DNA of 35,591 nt, from positions 1-35,591 of the forward strand of contig JAJFMH010000080.1 in assembly GCA_021772245.1 (NCBI GenBank). Reading direction: 5' to 3'. This DNA is from Chlamydiota bacterium. Lineage in GTDB: Bacteria > Chlamydiota > Chlamydiia > Chlamydiales > Simkaniaceae. Positions 1 through 9,061 of this stretch are shown here, piece after piece; the first letter of the stretch is position 1, and every line of letters begins with the position of its first letter. The notes beneath the pieces are model-generated. The model saw only the letters and a list, made by a program, of their open reading frames with translations, searched no databases and had not been told where the DNA came from. A program made the position numbers and the translations under genes.

Positions 1-8
1 TTGATCCC

Positions 9-524
9 TTGCAACCTAAAACTCTGCATGATTTAGCATGTATGACTACGGTAGAATTTGAAGATATTCCTGCTGAAGAATTTATTACTTATTTTGAAAA
101 TCTGCCAAATCATATTGTAAATGAAGTGAAAGCTGCAATCGAGGGTTATGACAATCTCAAAATTGATCCTGAAAGATTCAAAAAAAGCATTTTTAACAGA
201 TTGAAATCAGTAGATGAATTTTTAGATGTTACAGTGAGGAAGACATCGCACCTTATGGAAGTAGAAATTCCTTTCCTACAAAATGAAATTGACCTTGTAA
301 AAGCAGAGAGCTTCATGACGTTATTTGGAGCTTTGCCTAGAGGTCTTCAAGCAACAATACAGAGTTTGTTACCAGAACAGAGTTTGATACCAGACTTTGA
401 TGATCTGCAGACAAATGATCTGCAGACAAATGATCCGATTGCTTTGATGGTTGCAATTCAAACTGTAATGGAAACAGCTGATGCTGGTTTAAGAAATCAG
501 CTTAATGAGGGCTTCCCGCTGTAA
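9..524 (+). CDS. unrecognised protein, probably 5'-truncated by the window edge
   Basis: I do not recognise a family. The frame is open to the left edge of the window (in-frame codons before position 9), so the true start may lie upstream and the 171 residues seen may be only the C-terminal part. The sequence is acidic, mostly helical in appearance, without a signal peptide or membrane segment. Two segments share a form with a Leu-Pro at the start of a helix (ENLPNHIVNEV and GALPRGLQATI), like segments in the 492-aa protein at 11576-13054, so the two may be distant relatives. A 15-base unit is exactly duplicated in tandem at 402-431, adding five residues (DLQTN) in frame. It is followed by ATPase gene remnants. 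Confidence that it is coding is fair; function unknown. Confidence 0.6.
   Translation: MQPKTLHDLACMTTVEFEDIPAEEFITYFENLPNHIVNEVKAAIEGYDNLKIDPERFKKSIFNRLKSVDEFLDVTVRKTSHLMEVEIPFLQNEIDLVKAESFMTLFGALPRGLQATIQSLLPEQSLIPDFDDLQTNDLQTNDPIALMVAIQTVMETADAGLRNQLNEGFPL
402..431. repeat. 15-bp perfect tandem duplication inside the first gene
   Basis: The unit gatctgcagacaaat occurs twice in a row (402-416 and 417-431). Because it is five codons long the reading frame is kept and the peptide DLQTN is doubled. It looks like a recent replication-slippage event and could vary in copy number between strains. Confidence 0.9.
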
Positions 525-545
525 CTTATTTTTGAATGTTCATAA

Positions 546-1480
546 GTTTTTAAAATAGAGCCATTATCGATAGCAAAAAGCGCCGAGCTTTTGCAGGTGT
601 CAGGATTTCGAGGTTCTACTTATGATATTTATAAAATTTTGAGTGTTTTAGGTGGAATTCCCAGGTATTTGGAGCAAGTAAATGCTGGTATGAATGCAGA
701 TGAAACTATTAAGCAACTTTGTTTTGATAAAGGTAGTCTGCTTTACTTGGAGTTTGATCGGATATTTTATGATTTGTTTAATGGCAAAGGAGCAACCTAT
801 AAAAAATTGTAATGTCATTAAAAGGGGGTATGAAAACCTTAGCAGAAATCAGAACATCCATAGAGTTTTCACATAGTGGAACTTTAAGCAAGCTTGTGGA
901 TCACTTGATAATAGCAGGTTTAGTAAAAAAGCAATATTTGTGGTCTTTTAAAACAGCAAAACCTCTGAAGCAAAGCCTATATCGAATATGCGATCCCTTT
1001 ATACGTTTTTATTTGAGAGTTATTGAGCCAAGTCAGAGCAAGATTGATCTTGGTGCCTTTGATAATATGACTCTTAGTCAGTTACCTGGATATGAGGCTC
1101 ATATGGGATTGCAGTTAGAGTATCTTCTTTTGCAAAACCGCTTATTTTTACTCAAAGCAATAGGAATATCTCCAGGGGATGTTGTTTGTGATGGCCCGTA
1201 TCGACAAATGAAAACAAAAAAAATATCTGGATGTCAGATAGATTATCTTGTTCAGACAACTACCAAAAATCTATACGTTTGTGAATTCAAATTCAAACGA
1301 CGTGAAATTTTTCCTGATATTATCGATGCAATGAAGACAAAATTAAAAGCTTTGCAAGTTCCAAAAGGCTACGCTGTAGTACCTGTTTTATTTCATATAG
1401 GTGGCGTTGCTCCCTCAGTAGATACATCAGGTTTTTTCTATCGAGTGATTGATATTGCAGACTTTTTGGAAGACGTTTAA
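546..1480 (+). pseudogene. broken archaeal-type AAA ATPase (DUF234-like C-terminal part), P-loop part missing, frameshifted
   Basis: Two overlapping frames (546-812 and 812-1480) together read as the middle and C-terminal part of an ATPase of the group with an N-terminal AAA domain and a C-terminal winged-helix plus DUF234/nuclease-like domain. Recognisable blocks are EPLSIAKSAELL, YKILSVLGGIPRYLEQV, a winged helix (TLAEIRTSIEFSHSGTLSK), and the C-terminal block with DYLVQTTTKNLYVCEFKFK. The P-loop and Walker B part is absent: an in-frame TAA at 543 precedes the homologous segment. The frames meet at TAATG (810-814). Adding one A to the run of six at 801-806 joins them into ATYKKIVMSLKGGMKTLAEI, which fits the family well. 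Loss of an A is therefore the likely lesion. Such ATPases expand and decay often in environmental chlamydiae. The family call is from memory of its motifs. Confidence 0.75.
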
Positions 1481-1514
1481 GACGTAGATTCCTTGTTTAT
1501 TTTCAAATTTTTTC

Positions 1515-1543
1515 TTGTCCAAGGTGAAAATTTGTGATATAAC
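1515..1543 (+). promoter_or_regulatory. predicted sigma-70-type promoter of sucA-sucB-lpd
   Basis: TTGTCC at 1515-1520, a 17-base spacer, and TATAAC at 1538-1543 lie about 30 bases upstream of the sucA start. A GAGGA Shine-Dalgarno stands just before the ATG at 1573. Four and five of six positions match the consensus hexamers. Confidence 0.65.
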
Positions 1544-1572
1544 AGGTTGTAAGGCCTGAGCGTGAGGAATAG

Positions 1573-4239
1573 ATGAGTGAGTCGTTTTCGTTTTTACACA
1601 TGACTAATTTAAATTATATTGAGAAACTCCATGGGCAGTTTTGCTCGGATGAGTCTGTGCTTGATGATCAGTGGCGATCTTTTTTCCATGGAATGGAGCT
1701 TGGCGCTGAGGTTGTTGGATCTAAAGAGACATCTTCATCTCTGCAACCTTTAATCGATGCCTATCGAAGATATGGTCATTTACTTGCCGATAGTAATCCC
1801 ATAGCGGAGGTGCCAGATACGTGTGATGAGCTCAATATAGAAAATTTCAACTTGCAAGAGAGTAGTTATCACTTTCCATTGCTCAATGATGAAGAAACAC
1901 CTGTATCAACGATTATAGATCATCTGAAATCGATCTATTGTAATAAGATTGGCTTTGAGTATATGCACATCGATTCGAAAGAGCTCATTGACTTTATTAA
2001 AGACCAGATCGAACCAAATCTAGAAATCAAATTCAGCAATGAGGAAAAGCAAGCCATTATCGACTCTCTTATAAAAGCGGAGAAATTCGAATCCTTTATT
2101 CATAGAAAATATCCAGGTCAAAAGAGATTCTCTCTTGAGGGTGGAGAGACACTTATTCCCATGATGAACGCTCTTATTGAAGCTTGCGCATCTACCCCTA
2201 TCGAAGAAGTAATCGTAGGGATGGCGCATAGAGGAAGATTAAGCATATTAGCCAACATATTTGGAAAATCTTACGCAAGTATGTTTCAAGAATTTGAAGC
2301 TGGATATATCCCACCCATTGAAAAAGGGTCTGGGGATGTAAAGTATCATAAAGGATACCAGTCAAAACGCAACTTCGAGGGTGGCAAAGAGATCTTTTTA
2401 GATCTCATTGCCAATCCCTCTCATCTAGAGGCTGTAAATCCCATAGTGGAGGGAAAAGCGCTTGCTAGATCTTGGCTTAAGAAAAAAGATCACTCTTCTT
2501 TGCCGATCCTAATTCACGGGGATGCGGCTGTAGCAGGGCAGGGAATCGTATATGAGACGTTGCAACTTGCAGCAATCAATGGGTATGCAACTGGTGGGAC
2601 TGTGCATCTGATTATCAATAACCAAGTGGGATTTACAGCAAGCCCCAAGCAAGCAAGATCTACTAGGTATGCAACTGACATTGCCAAAGCCTTTAATATC
2701 CCCATTTTTCATGTGAATGCTGAAGACCCAGAAAGCTGTGTATGGGTTACAAAACTTGCTCTTCTAATTAGGGAAAAATTCCATATTGATGTCTTTATCG
2801 AATTAAATTCTTATCGCAAATATGGTCACAATGAGGGTGATGAGCCTAGCTTTACCCAACCTGTTCTCTATGATCTTATTCGAAAGAAGAAAAAAATACA
2901 TGAGCTCTATATCGAAAAGCTATTACTTGAAAGTGCTTTTACAAAGGATTTTCTAGATAATATGCAAACGCAGTTTGATCAGCTTTTAGAAACTGAGCAG
3001 CAAAAAATTAAAAATGGGGGAAAAGAGCAAATCCAAATTGATTCTACGCCAACCGTTGAAGAGAAAAAAGCAATTCCATCTCAAGTCCTCTCTAAAGAGG
3101 ACTTGATTTTGCAAACAAAAGCCTTTTGCTCTTTCCCTGAAAATTTTACGCCTCACCCAAAAATTAAACGTATCTTTGATGAACGCCTTGAGGTTCTTGA
3201 TAAAGACCCTAATGAAAAAGCAATCGATTTTGGTATGGCTGAATATCTTGCTTATAGCTCTTTATTAACAAAGGGTGTACCGATTCGAATCTCTGGGCAA
3301 GATTCAAGAAGGGGAACTTTTTCTCATCGCCATGGCGCTATTACCGATCAACAAAGTGGAAAAAGATATTACCCACTCTCTAACCTTTCTAAAGACCAGG
3401 CGAGTTTTGATGTGTTTAATTCTCCCTTATCTGAATATAGTGTACTTGGATTTGAGTTTGGGTATTCGATCGGTGATCCAAGTGCACTTGTCATTTGGGA
3501 AGCGCAATATGGCGACTTTGCAAATGGCGCGCAAATCATCATAGATCAATTCATTGCATCATCTTCTACCAAATGGGATATGGCAACTTCTCTTACGTTA
3601 TTTCTGCCTCATGGGTATGAAGGGCAAGGCCCAGAGCACTCATCTGCAAGACTTGAGAGATTCTTGCAGCTTGCTGCAGATGATAATATTCGAATTTGCG
3701 TGCCAAGTACGCCAGCGCAGCTGTTTCACTTGATTCGTTTGCAAGGCTTGCATGAGGATAAAAAGCCTCTTATCGTTTTTATGCCAAAGGCAAACTTGCG
3801 TCTCAAGGAATCGACCTTTGATGAGTTAGTTAATGGGTTTTTTCAAGCGGTTATTGAAGATGAAAATTCAGACAAAAAAAAGATCCAAAGGATTCTTTTT
3901 TGCTCTGGAAAAGTTGCTTTTGATCTTCTTTCTCAAAAACAAGAGCGAGCAGCAGAGCATATTGCAATTATAAAATTAGAGCAAATTTACCCCTTTCCGA
4001 AGGAAGAATTGCAAGCGATTTTGCAGTCTTATCCTTCTGTAAAAGAGTGCTTTTGGGTGCAAGAAGAACATCAAAATATGGGGGCTTATACAAAAGTTTT
4101 TCCAGAATTTCGAGAAGTTCTCGATGATAAAATACAACTTCGCTATTGTGGCAGAAAAGAGAGCGCCTCACCAGCTGCCGGGTCTTCAGCGCTTCATAAA
4201 CAACAGTTGCAAGAATTTATCGAAAGGGCTTTTTCATGA
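1573..4239 (+). CDS. sucA: 2-oxoglutarate dehydrogenase E1 component (thiamine diphosphate dependent)
   Basis: SucA decarboxylates 2-oxoglutarate and transfers the succinyl group to the lipoyl arm of SucB, within the cytoplasmic 2-oxoglutarate dehydrogenase complex of the TCA cycle. The 888-residue length is close to the usual 900-930. The N-terminal helix typical of E1o ([12 protein letters not shown]...LDDQWRSFF, about residues 13-40) is present. GMAHRGRL is near residue 215. The ThDP/Mg motif GDAAVAGQG (about 315) followed by NNQVGFT (about 349) is intact. The C-terminal pyrimidine-binding half has [13 protein letters not shown] near 575 and [23 protein letters not shown] near 678. The start ATG has GAGGA upstream. 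Its stop overlaps the sucB start (ATGA, 4236-4239), so the two are translationally coupled. Chlamydiaceae also keep adjacent sucA-sucB (CT054-CT055). Confidence 0.97.
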   Translation: MSESFSFLHMTNLNYIEKLHGQFCSDESVLDDQWRSFFHGMELGAEVVGSKETSSSLQPLIDAYRRYGHLLADSNPIAEVPDTCDELNIENFNLQESSYHFPLLNDEETPVSTIIDHLKSIYCNKIGFEYMHIDSKELIDFIKDQIEPNLEIKFSNEEKQAIIDSLIKAEKFESFIHRKYPGQKRFSLEGGETLIPMMNALIEACASTPIEEVIVGMAHRGRLSILANIFGKSYASMFQEFEAGYIPPIEKGSGDVKYHKGYQSKRNFEGGKEIFLDLIANPSHLEAVNPIVEGKALARSWLKKKDHSSLPILIHGDAAVAGQGIVYETLQLAAINGYATGGTVHLIINNQVGFTASPKQARSTRYATDIAKAFNIPIFHVNAEDPESCVWVTKLALLIREKFHIDVFIELNSYRKYGHNEGDEPSFTQPVLYDLIRKKKKIHELYIEKLLLESAFTKDFLDNMQTQFDQLLETEQQKIKNGGKEQIQIDSTPTVEEKKAIPSQVLSKEDLILQTKAFCSFPENFTPHPKIKRIFDERLEVLDKDPNEKAIDFGMAEYLAYSSLLTKGVPIRISGQDSRRGTFSHRHGAITDQQSGKRYYPLSNLSKDQASFDVFNSPLSEYSVLGFEFGYSIGDPSALVIWEAQYGDFANGAQIIIDQFIASSSTKWDMATSLTLFLPHGYEGQGPEHSSARLERFLQLAADDNIRICVPSTPAQLFHLIRLQGLHEDKKPLIVFMPKANLRLKESTFDELVNGFFQAVIEDENSDKKKIQRILFCSGKVAFDLLSQKQERAAEHIAIIKLEQIYPFPKEELQAILQSYPSVKECFWVQEEHQNMGAYTKVFPEFREVLDDKIQLRYCGRKESASPAAGSSALHKQQLQEFIERAFS

Positions 4240-5420
4240 AGGTTGATATCATCGTTCCAGAAATAGGGGAATCTGTCACAGAGGGAACCATCGCCTCTAT
4301 CCTCAAACAATCAGGTGAGTATGTACAAAAAAATGATGAAATTATTGAAATTGAAACAGACAAAGTAAATCAAGTTCTCTATGCGCAAGAAGCCGGAGTT
4401 GTCTCTTTTGATGTTACAGCCGGAACTGTTGTCAAAGTAGGGCAGAAAATTGGCTCAATTGATACAGATGCAAAAGCTTCAGATGGAGCTGAGCCTCCAA
4501 AGACAGCAGCGCAGGCAGAGGAAACTCCAAAAGATGCTTCAGTAAAGGATACAGCGCCTCCTAAGCAGGATTCAAAGAGCGAGACTAGAGTCTTTGCCGA
4601 CTCTTTTGTCTCTTCTTTAAAAGAAGAGCCAAAAGATCTTTCTCAGGAAACAAAAGAAGAGCTTACTCCTAATCTTCCCAAACAGGATCCTTCTGCTAAA
4701 TCTCCTGAGAAGCCAGTAGAGACCGGCGTTACCCGCAAAAAGATGAGCTCTCTTCGTAAAATCATAGCAAAACGGCTTGTAGAAGTAAAAAATACAACAG
4801 CAATGCTCACTACATTTAACGAAGTGGATATGAGCGCGATTATGGCAATACGCGCTAAAGAAAAAGAGTCTTTTCCTAAAAAGCATGGGATAAAGCTTGG
4901 CTTTATGTCCTTTTTTGTAAAAGCTGCAGTCAATGCATTAAAAGCCTTTCCTGATGTAAATGCCTTTATCGATGGGGATGAAATTGTCTATAATGATACG
5001 TATAATCTTGGCATTGCAGTATCAACAGAAAAAGGGCTTATGGTTCCAGTGTTACGATCAGCTGAGAATATGGGGTTTGCAGATGTGGAAAAGACCCTCA
5101 AAGACTACGCTGAAAAAGCGCGCTCTGCCAAACTATCCGTTAGTGACCTAAAAGGTGGTTCATTTACCATCACAAATGGTGGAGTTTTTGGATCTCTACT
5201 ATCTACACCTATTTTAAATCCTCCTCAAAGCGCTATTCTTGGTATGCATGCCATCGTTAAAAGACCAGTAGCGATCGATGATAAAGTCGTTATTCGTCCT
5301 ATGATGTATTTAGCTTTAAGTTATGATCACAGGATCATTGATGGTAAAGAGGCGGTATCATTTCTTGTTCATATGAAAGAGTCTTTAGAAGATCCTTCTA
5401 AACTCCTACTTGATTTTTAA
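4236..5420 (+). CDS. sucB: dihydrolipoyllysine-residue succinyltransferase, E2 of the 2-oxoglutarate dehydrogenase complex
   Basis: SucB transfers succinyl from its swinging lipoyl arm to CoA, giving succinyl-CoA, and forms the core of the complex. The lipoyl domain covers residues 1-75, with the lipoylated lysine K43 in ETDKVNQ. The acyltransferase domain starts near residue 165 ([14 protein letters not shown]) and ends with the catalytic DHRIIDG (H365, D369). The 90 residues between are a low-complexity linker rich in Lys, Glu, Pro, Ala and Ser. I cannot find the usual peripheral subunit-binding domain there (no SPAARKLAEE...GTGxxGRI), which is odd because that domain docks E1 and E3. Length is 394 residues, against about 400 for E. 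coli. The start overlaps the sucA stop, and lpd follows after 11 bases. Confidence 0.96.
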   Translation: MKVDIIVPEIGESVTEGTIASILKQSGEYVQKNDEIIEIETDKVNQVLYAQEAGVVSFDVTAGTVVKVGQKIGSIDTDAKASDGAEPPKTAAQAEETPKDASVKDTAPPKQDSKSETRVFADSFVSSLKEEPKDLSQETKEELTPNLPKQDPSAKSPEKPVETGVTRKKMSSLRKIIAKRLVEVKNTTAMLTTFNEVDMSAIMAIRAKEKESFPKKHGIKLGFMSFFVKAAVNALKAFPDVNAFIDGDEIVYNDTYNLGIAVSTEKGLMVPVLRSAENMGFADVEKTLKDYAEKARSAKLSVSDLKGGSFTITNGGVFGSLLSTPILNPPQSAILGMHAIVKRPVAIDDKVVIRPMMYLALSYDHRIIDGKEAVSFLVHMKESLEDPSKLLLDF

Positions 5421-5431
5421 GGAGTTTTTTA

Positions 5432-6826
5432 GTGGAAGAATATGATCTTATCGTTATCGGCTCTGGTCCTGGTGGCTACGTAGCAGCAATTAGAGGCGCT
5501 CAACTGGGCCTTAAAGTGCTTTGCATTGAGAAATACCCCAAACTTGGTGGTACTTGCTTAAATGTGGGATGTATACCGTCTAAAGCTCTTCTTCACTCCA
5601 CGGAAATGCTTTCTAAATTAAAGCATACAGGATCTGATAATGGCATTTCTATTAAGGATCTCTCCTTTGACTTTCCTAAGATGATGGAGCGTAAGCAAAA
5701 GATTATATCCAACTTTAATATGGGCATCACAGGGCTTTTTCGCAAAAATAAAGTAGAGACCCTTTTTGGAGTTGCTTCTTTCAAAGATAAGAATACTATT
5801 TCGGTTGCAACTGAGGGAAAAGAAACCCTTGTTACTGGTAAAAATATTATATTAGCCACAGGCTCAAAACCCACAGAACTTCCCTTTTTACCCTTTGATG
5901 AAAAGATTGTGTTATCGTCAACAGGAGCGCTATCCCTTACAAAACCACCTAAAAAGCTTGTTGTCATAGGAGCTGGAGTTATTGGAGTAGAGCTTGGCTC
6001 TGTTTTTCAAAGGCTTGGCTCTGAGGTTATTTTTTTAGAGTTTTTAGATCAGATTTGTAGTCCATTAGACCAGGAGCTGGCTAAAGAGTTTCAGAAGATT
6101 TTAGAGTCTCAAGGGCTTGCCTTTTCTCTTGGATCTAAGGTAACAGGCGCTGAGACCTCTCAAGATTCTATCCAGATCAATTATGAGATAAATGGAGAGA
6201 AGAAACATATCAAAGCGGATGCTACTTTAGTCTGCGTAGGTAGAAGACCCAATACTGCAGAGCTTCAACTAGATAAAGTTAATATCAATCCTGATAAAAG
6301 AGGCTTTATTCCTATTAATGATAAGTTTCAGACAAGTACTCCTCATATCTATGCTATTGGAGATATTGTAGATGGGCCTATGCTTGCGCATAAGGCCTCA
6401 GAAGAGGGGACAGCATGCGTAGAGATCATCTGCTCACAAAACCCTAAGATAGAGTATTACAATATACCAGGAGTAATATATACCCATCCAGAAGTTGCGA
6501 CAACAGGACTTTCAGAAAAAGAAGCAAAAGAGAAGAACATAGATTACATCGTGGGTAAGTTTCCTTTTAAGGCAAACTCTAGAGCTAAATGCGTGGATGA
6601 AGATATTGGATTTATTAAGATGCTTGCTGAAAAAAAGACAGGACGTATTATCGGAGTGCATATTATATCACAGTCTGCAGGAGAGCTTATCCATGAAGGG
6701 GTGCTTGCTATTCATTCCAAATCTAGCGCGCAAACTATAGCTGAAATGTCGCATGCTCATCCAACACTTGCTGAAGCTATGAAAGAAGCAGCGCTTGTTA
6801 TTTCTAAAAAAGCTATCCATATATAA
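5432..6826 (+). CDS. lpd: dihydrolipoyl dehydrogenase (E3)
   Basis: This flavoprotein re-oxidises dihydrolipoamide on SucB with NAD+, completing the 2-oxoglutarate dehydrogenase cycle; it may also serve a pyruvate dehydrogenase. Visible parts are the N-terminal FAD-binding GSGPGGYVAA (10-19), the redox disulfide C42-LNVG-C47, the NAD-binding GAGVIGVELGSVFQRLGSEV near 178-197, the second FAD motif YAIGDIVDGPMLAHKASEEG, and the C-terminal HPTLAE with catalytic H443-E448. The 464-residue length is normal. The start is GTG with AGGAG seven bases upstream; the Shine-Dalgarno overlaps the sucB stop. It is the last gene of the operon and runs into a strong terminator. In C. trachomatis lpdA (CT557) is away from sucAB, so the linkage here differs. 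Confidence 0.96.
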   Translation: MEEYDLIVIGSGPGGYVAAIRGAQLGLKVLCIEKYPKLGGTCLNVGCIPSKALLHSTEMLSKLKHTGSDNGISIKDLSFDFPKMMERKQKIISNFNMGITGLFRKNKVETLFGVASFKDKNTISVATEGKETLVTGKNIILATGSKPTELPFLPFDEKIVLSSTGALSLTKPPKKLVVIGAGVIGVELGSVFQRLGSEVIFLEFLDQICSPLDQELAKEFQKILESQGLAFSLGSKVTGAETSQDSIQINYEINGEKKHIKADATLVCVGRRPNTAELQLDKVNINPDKRGFIPINDKFQTSTPHIYAIGDIVDGPMLAHKASEEGTACVEIICSQNPKIEYYNIPGVIYTHPEVATTGLSEKEAKEKNIDYIVGKFPFKANSRAKCVDEDIGFIKMLAEKKTGRIIGVHIISQSAGELIHEGVLAIHSKSSAQTIAEMSHAHPTLAEAMKEAALVISKKAIHI

Positions 6827-6870
6827 AAAAACCTACCTAAGCATTGTGCATTAGGTAGGTTTTTGTTTTT
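6827..6870. terminator. strong bidirectional rho-independent terminator
   Basis: A perfect 14-bp stem (6827-6840 pairs with 6851-6864) around a 10-base loop is followed by TTTTGTTTTT on the plus strand and by a T-run on the minus strand. It begins right after the lpd stop codon and lies 22-65 bases past the stop of the convergent gene at 6892, so it can end both transcripts. Confidence 0.95.
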
Positions 6871-6891
6871 GAACTAAAGCTTATTTATTTT

Positions 6892-8724
6892 TTAAATAAA
6901 TTCTCTTGGAGTTCTTGAAGTTCTAGAAGAATTGTCCGTAAGATCCAATGAATCATCACTATCATAGCCATTTGGACTCTGGGATCGTTCAAAAGACCGA
7001 GATTCTACAGTTCTAGTAGATGAAGATCGTATAGAAGGACCAGACAGAGTTTGTCTAGCACTACCAGCTCGACGGTTTCCTAGTTTTTGTGAAATGATCT
7101 CTACAAGTTTTCCGCACTCAGCTGCTTCAGCAAGCTCAAGTTTTTTATTCAAGAACTTTTCGACTTCACGTTGGATTTCAGCAGCATCACCAGATCTTGG
7201 TGGAGTTAAACCATCTCTAATGCTACTTAAACTTTCTGGTATTGTTGTTTCCAGAGTTCTATCATCTGTAGTACTAAAGAAAGCAATGATTCCATCAAGC
7301 TTTCTTACTAATGTACCAGCATCTTCAGCATTTGTTTGAGCAGTTTCTTGCAAGCCACCTGTATAGTTTGCTTCGGTTAAAACTTTGCATGCAGTATCAA
7401 ATCTATCTAAATCTGCATTTAAAGATGTGATCTCTGCCTCTAAAGCTGAAATATTTGCCTTTAGATCTCTCTTCTTTTCCATTACATCTTTAAATGTGAG
7501 TTCTGATGTAGCATATTCAGATGATGTTATAAGTGACTTCTCCAAAGCACGATCAATATTAGTACCCAAGTGACTTGTATGTTCTGGACCAAGAAGCGGC
7601 GCAAGTTTATTATTTACTAAACTCTCATATTCCTTTAATTTCGCATCAGATGAGTTACGTTCATCTTCTTTTGCAGCAAGTTCATTTCCTTTTACAATAT
7701 TACCGTCAGCATTTTCTACGATATATTCAAAAGCATCTCTTAAGCGGCCACCAATAGAAACTGTACTTCTCCTTTCCAATGAAGCAGTGTCAAATTGTCT
7801 AAGAGCATTAATGTGCCCAGCAAGCTCAGTAGCTTTTGCAACTCCAGCACCCAAAATTCTTGGATCGTTTTTGAAATCTGTAACAAAATTTCTTGCGCTA
7901 TCAGTTACTAAAACGTCATTAAGACTTGCATAACCAATCATTTTATTTTGAGCGCTTTCAAGTTCAAAGTGATTTGAAAAAGTAAGTTCTTTAGCCTGCA
8001 TATCGATTACAAACCCAGGAAGTTTTTCTACGATTGCTTGGAAAAGAGACTTTTTTAGATCCGCTCTGACAGTTGTTAAGGCAACTCTATCAGGATGAAT
8101 GATTTTTTCAGCTTGTGTTTCAACAAAGCTATCTAAAAAGGCAGTAACTTCCTCAAACGAAGAAAAATCTAAAGCTGATGCAAAAGCAAATGCCGTGCCA
8201 ACTAACGTTTCTGCCTGCTGAGCTAACTTGGTTCTATTATCTGCTGCAGTGCTAGCAGTTGTGTGATAGTTTTCACTTAAGTGTCCAAATGTTTTGATAG
8301 CTATGTTAGCTAATTTATCTGAATCTTTGCTGAAGTTGTCAATCTGCTTTTTTTGAGCAGCAAACTCTGTACTCCATATTAGATCTTTGAAACCGCACCC
8401 TACTATGTAAAAGATTGTTATCACTCCAGCTATGAAGGCTGCACCCTTTCTCGAAAAATAGTTAGCTGTTGCGTACTCTGGTGAAACATGAGAAACTGTT
8501 CTTTTTTCAAAAGATTCATCTGCTTGGGCATCAATTAGTGCTTTTGCTCTTCCTGCCACAACTGTTGGAACTGAAAGCTGAGCACCTAAATCAGTAGCTT
8601 CTCTTATTCCATCTGAATTTTCTGTGCGTACACAGTTGTAATCATTTTCTTCTGAACCTGCGTAAGCTGGTGTAGCTGCTAGGCTAGGTGCGCTAGGTAC
8701 GTATCCTGAATCAATTCCTGACAT
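6892..8724 (-). CDS. unrecognised 610-aa protein with one membrane segment, coiled coils and an N-terminal PSAP motif
   Basis: No family recognised. There is no cleavable signal peptide. The first 90 residues are polar and contain PSAP at residues 10-13 (YVPSAPSLA). One hydrophobic segment at about 94-111 (GAAFIAGVITIFYIVGCGF) is followed by a long helical, coiled-coil-like region of about 400 residues (for example KRDLKANISALEAEITSLNADLDRF). The last 60 residues are rich in Arg and Ser with an acidic patch (YDSDDSLDLTD). Such a layout suits a type III secreted or membrane-anchored host-facing protein, but this is inference. The ATG has AAGGAG upstream, and a near-consensus promoter lies 40-75 bases before it. 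It ends at the terminator shared with lpd. Adjacent unrecognised genes at 9062 and 11576 have the same orientation and similar promoters. Confidence 0.85.
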   Translation of the reverse strand: MSGIDSGYVPSAPSLAATPAYAGSEENDYNCVRTENSDGIREATDLGAQLSVPTVVAGRAKALIDAQADESFEKRTVSHVSPEYATANYFSRKGAAFIAGVITIFYIVGCGFKDLIWSTEFAAQKKQIDNFSKDSDKLANIAIKTFGHLSENYHTTASTAADNRTKLAQQAETLVGTAFAFASALDFSSFEEVTAFLDSFVETQAEKIIHPDRVALTTVRADLKKSLFQAIVEKLPGFVIDMQAKELTFSNHFELESAQNKMIGYASLNDVLVTDSARNFVTDFKNDPRILGAGVAKATELAGHINALRQFDTASLERRSTVSIGGRLRDAFEYIVENADGNIVKGNELAAKEDERNSSDAKLKEYESLVNNKLAPLLGPEHTSHLGTNIDRALEKSLITSSEYATSELTFKDVMEKKRDLKANISALEAEITSLNADLDRFDTACKVLTEANYTGGLQETAQTNAEDAGTLVRKLDGIIAFFSTTDDRTLETTIPESLSSIRDGLTPPRSGDAAEIQREVEKFLNKKLELAEAAECGKLVEIISQKLGNRRAGSARQTLSGPSIRSSSTRTVESRSFERSQSPNGYDSDDSLDLTDNSSRTSRTPREFI

Positions 8725-8770
8725 AATTTACTCCTTAAATATGGATTATTTTTATTATCTTTCGCTTGTA

Positions 8771-8799
8771 ATTATAATTAAATTCGCAATTAAGATCAA
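8771..8799 (-). promoter_or_regulatory. predicted promoter of the 610-aa protein gene
   Basis: Read on the minus strand: TTGATC (8799-8794), a 17-base spacer, and a perfect TATAAT (8776-8771). The predicted transcript would start about 40 bases before the ATG at 8724. Confidence 0.7.
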
Positions 8800-9017
8800 T
8801 CTTTTGTTTTTTCTTAATTACCGATATTGTTTTATTTCTTTAGATTATTAATTATATAACAGTATCAATAAAAAACAAACAATAATTAATTAAAATATTA
8901 AATGAGTCAGCAAATTATAATAATTTAAATTTTAATTATAATATTAAGATTGAGTGGTGACGCTACTTGTTTGTTCTAAGTTGTTTAAAATTAATGCTAT
9001 GAATGAAAATAAAGGAG

Positions 9018-9047
9018 GTAGAGCTATTTTTAATTGAATAGCTCTAC
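9018..9047 (-). terminator. probable terminator of the 335-aa protein gene
   Basis: An 11-bp perfect stem (9018-9028 with 9037-9047) and 8-base loop lie 15-44 bases beyond the stop codon at 9062. On the minus strand the stem is followed by CTCCTTTATTTT, a modest T-tract, so termination may be weak. Confidence 0.5.
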
Positions 9048-9061
9048 TGAATCAGGTAATG

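Larger units (their letters stand above)
8725..9061. other. AT-rich intergenic region
   Basis: This 337-base gap between two minus-strand genes contains the promoter of the downstream gene (8771-8799) and an 11-bp hairpin near the end of the upstream gene (9018-9047). The centre (about 8810-8950) is almost only A and T, with many TTAATTA-type words. I see no reading frame with a ribosome binding site and no RNA gene in it. Confidence 0.6.

Noticed and set aside
801-814. Programmed frameshift or coupled two-gene reading of the ATPase remnant
   Set aside because: The TAATG junction allows coupling, but the P-loop half is missing altogether, so the locus is better read as a decaying gene.
8810-8950. 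Possible replication origin or CRISPR-like repeats in AT-rich intergenic DNA
   Set aside because: The repeated words are short AT runs without regular spacing, no DnaA-box cluster was seen, and no dnaA or similar gene is nearby.
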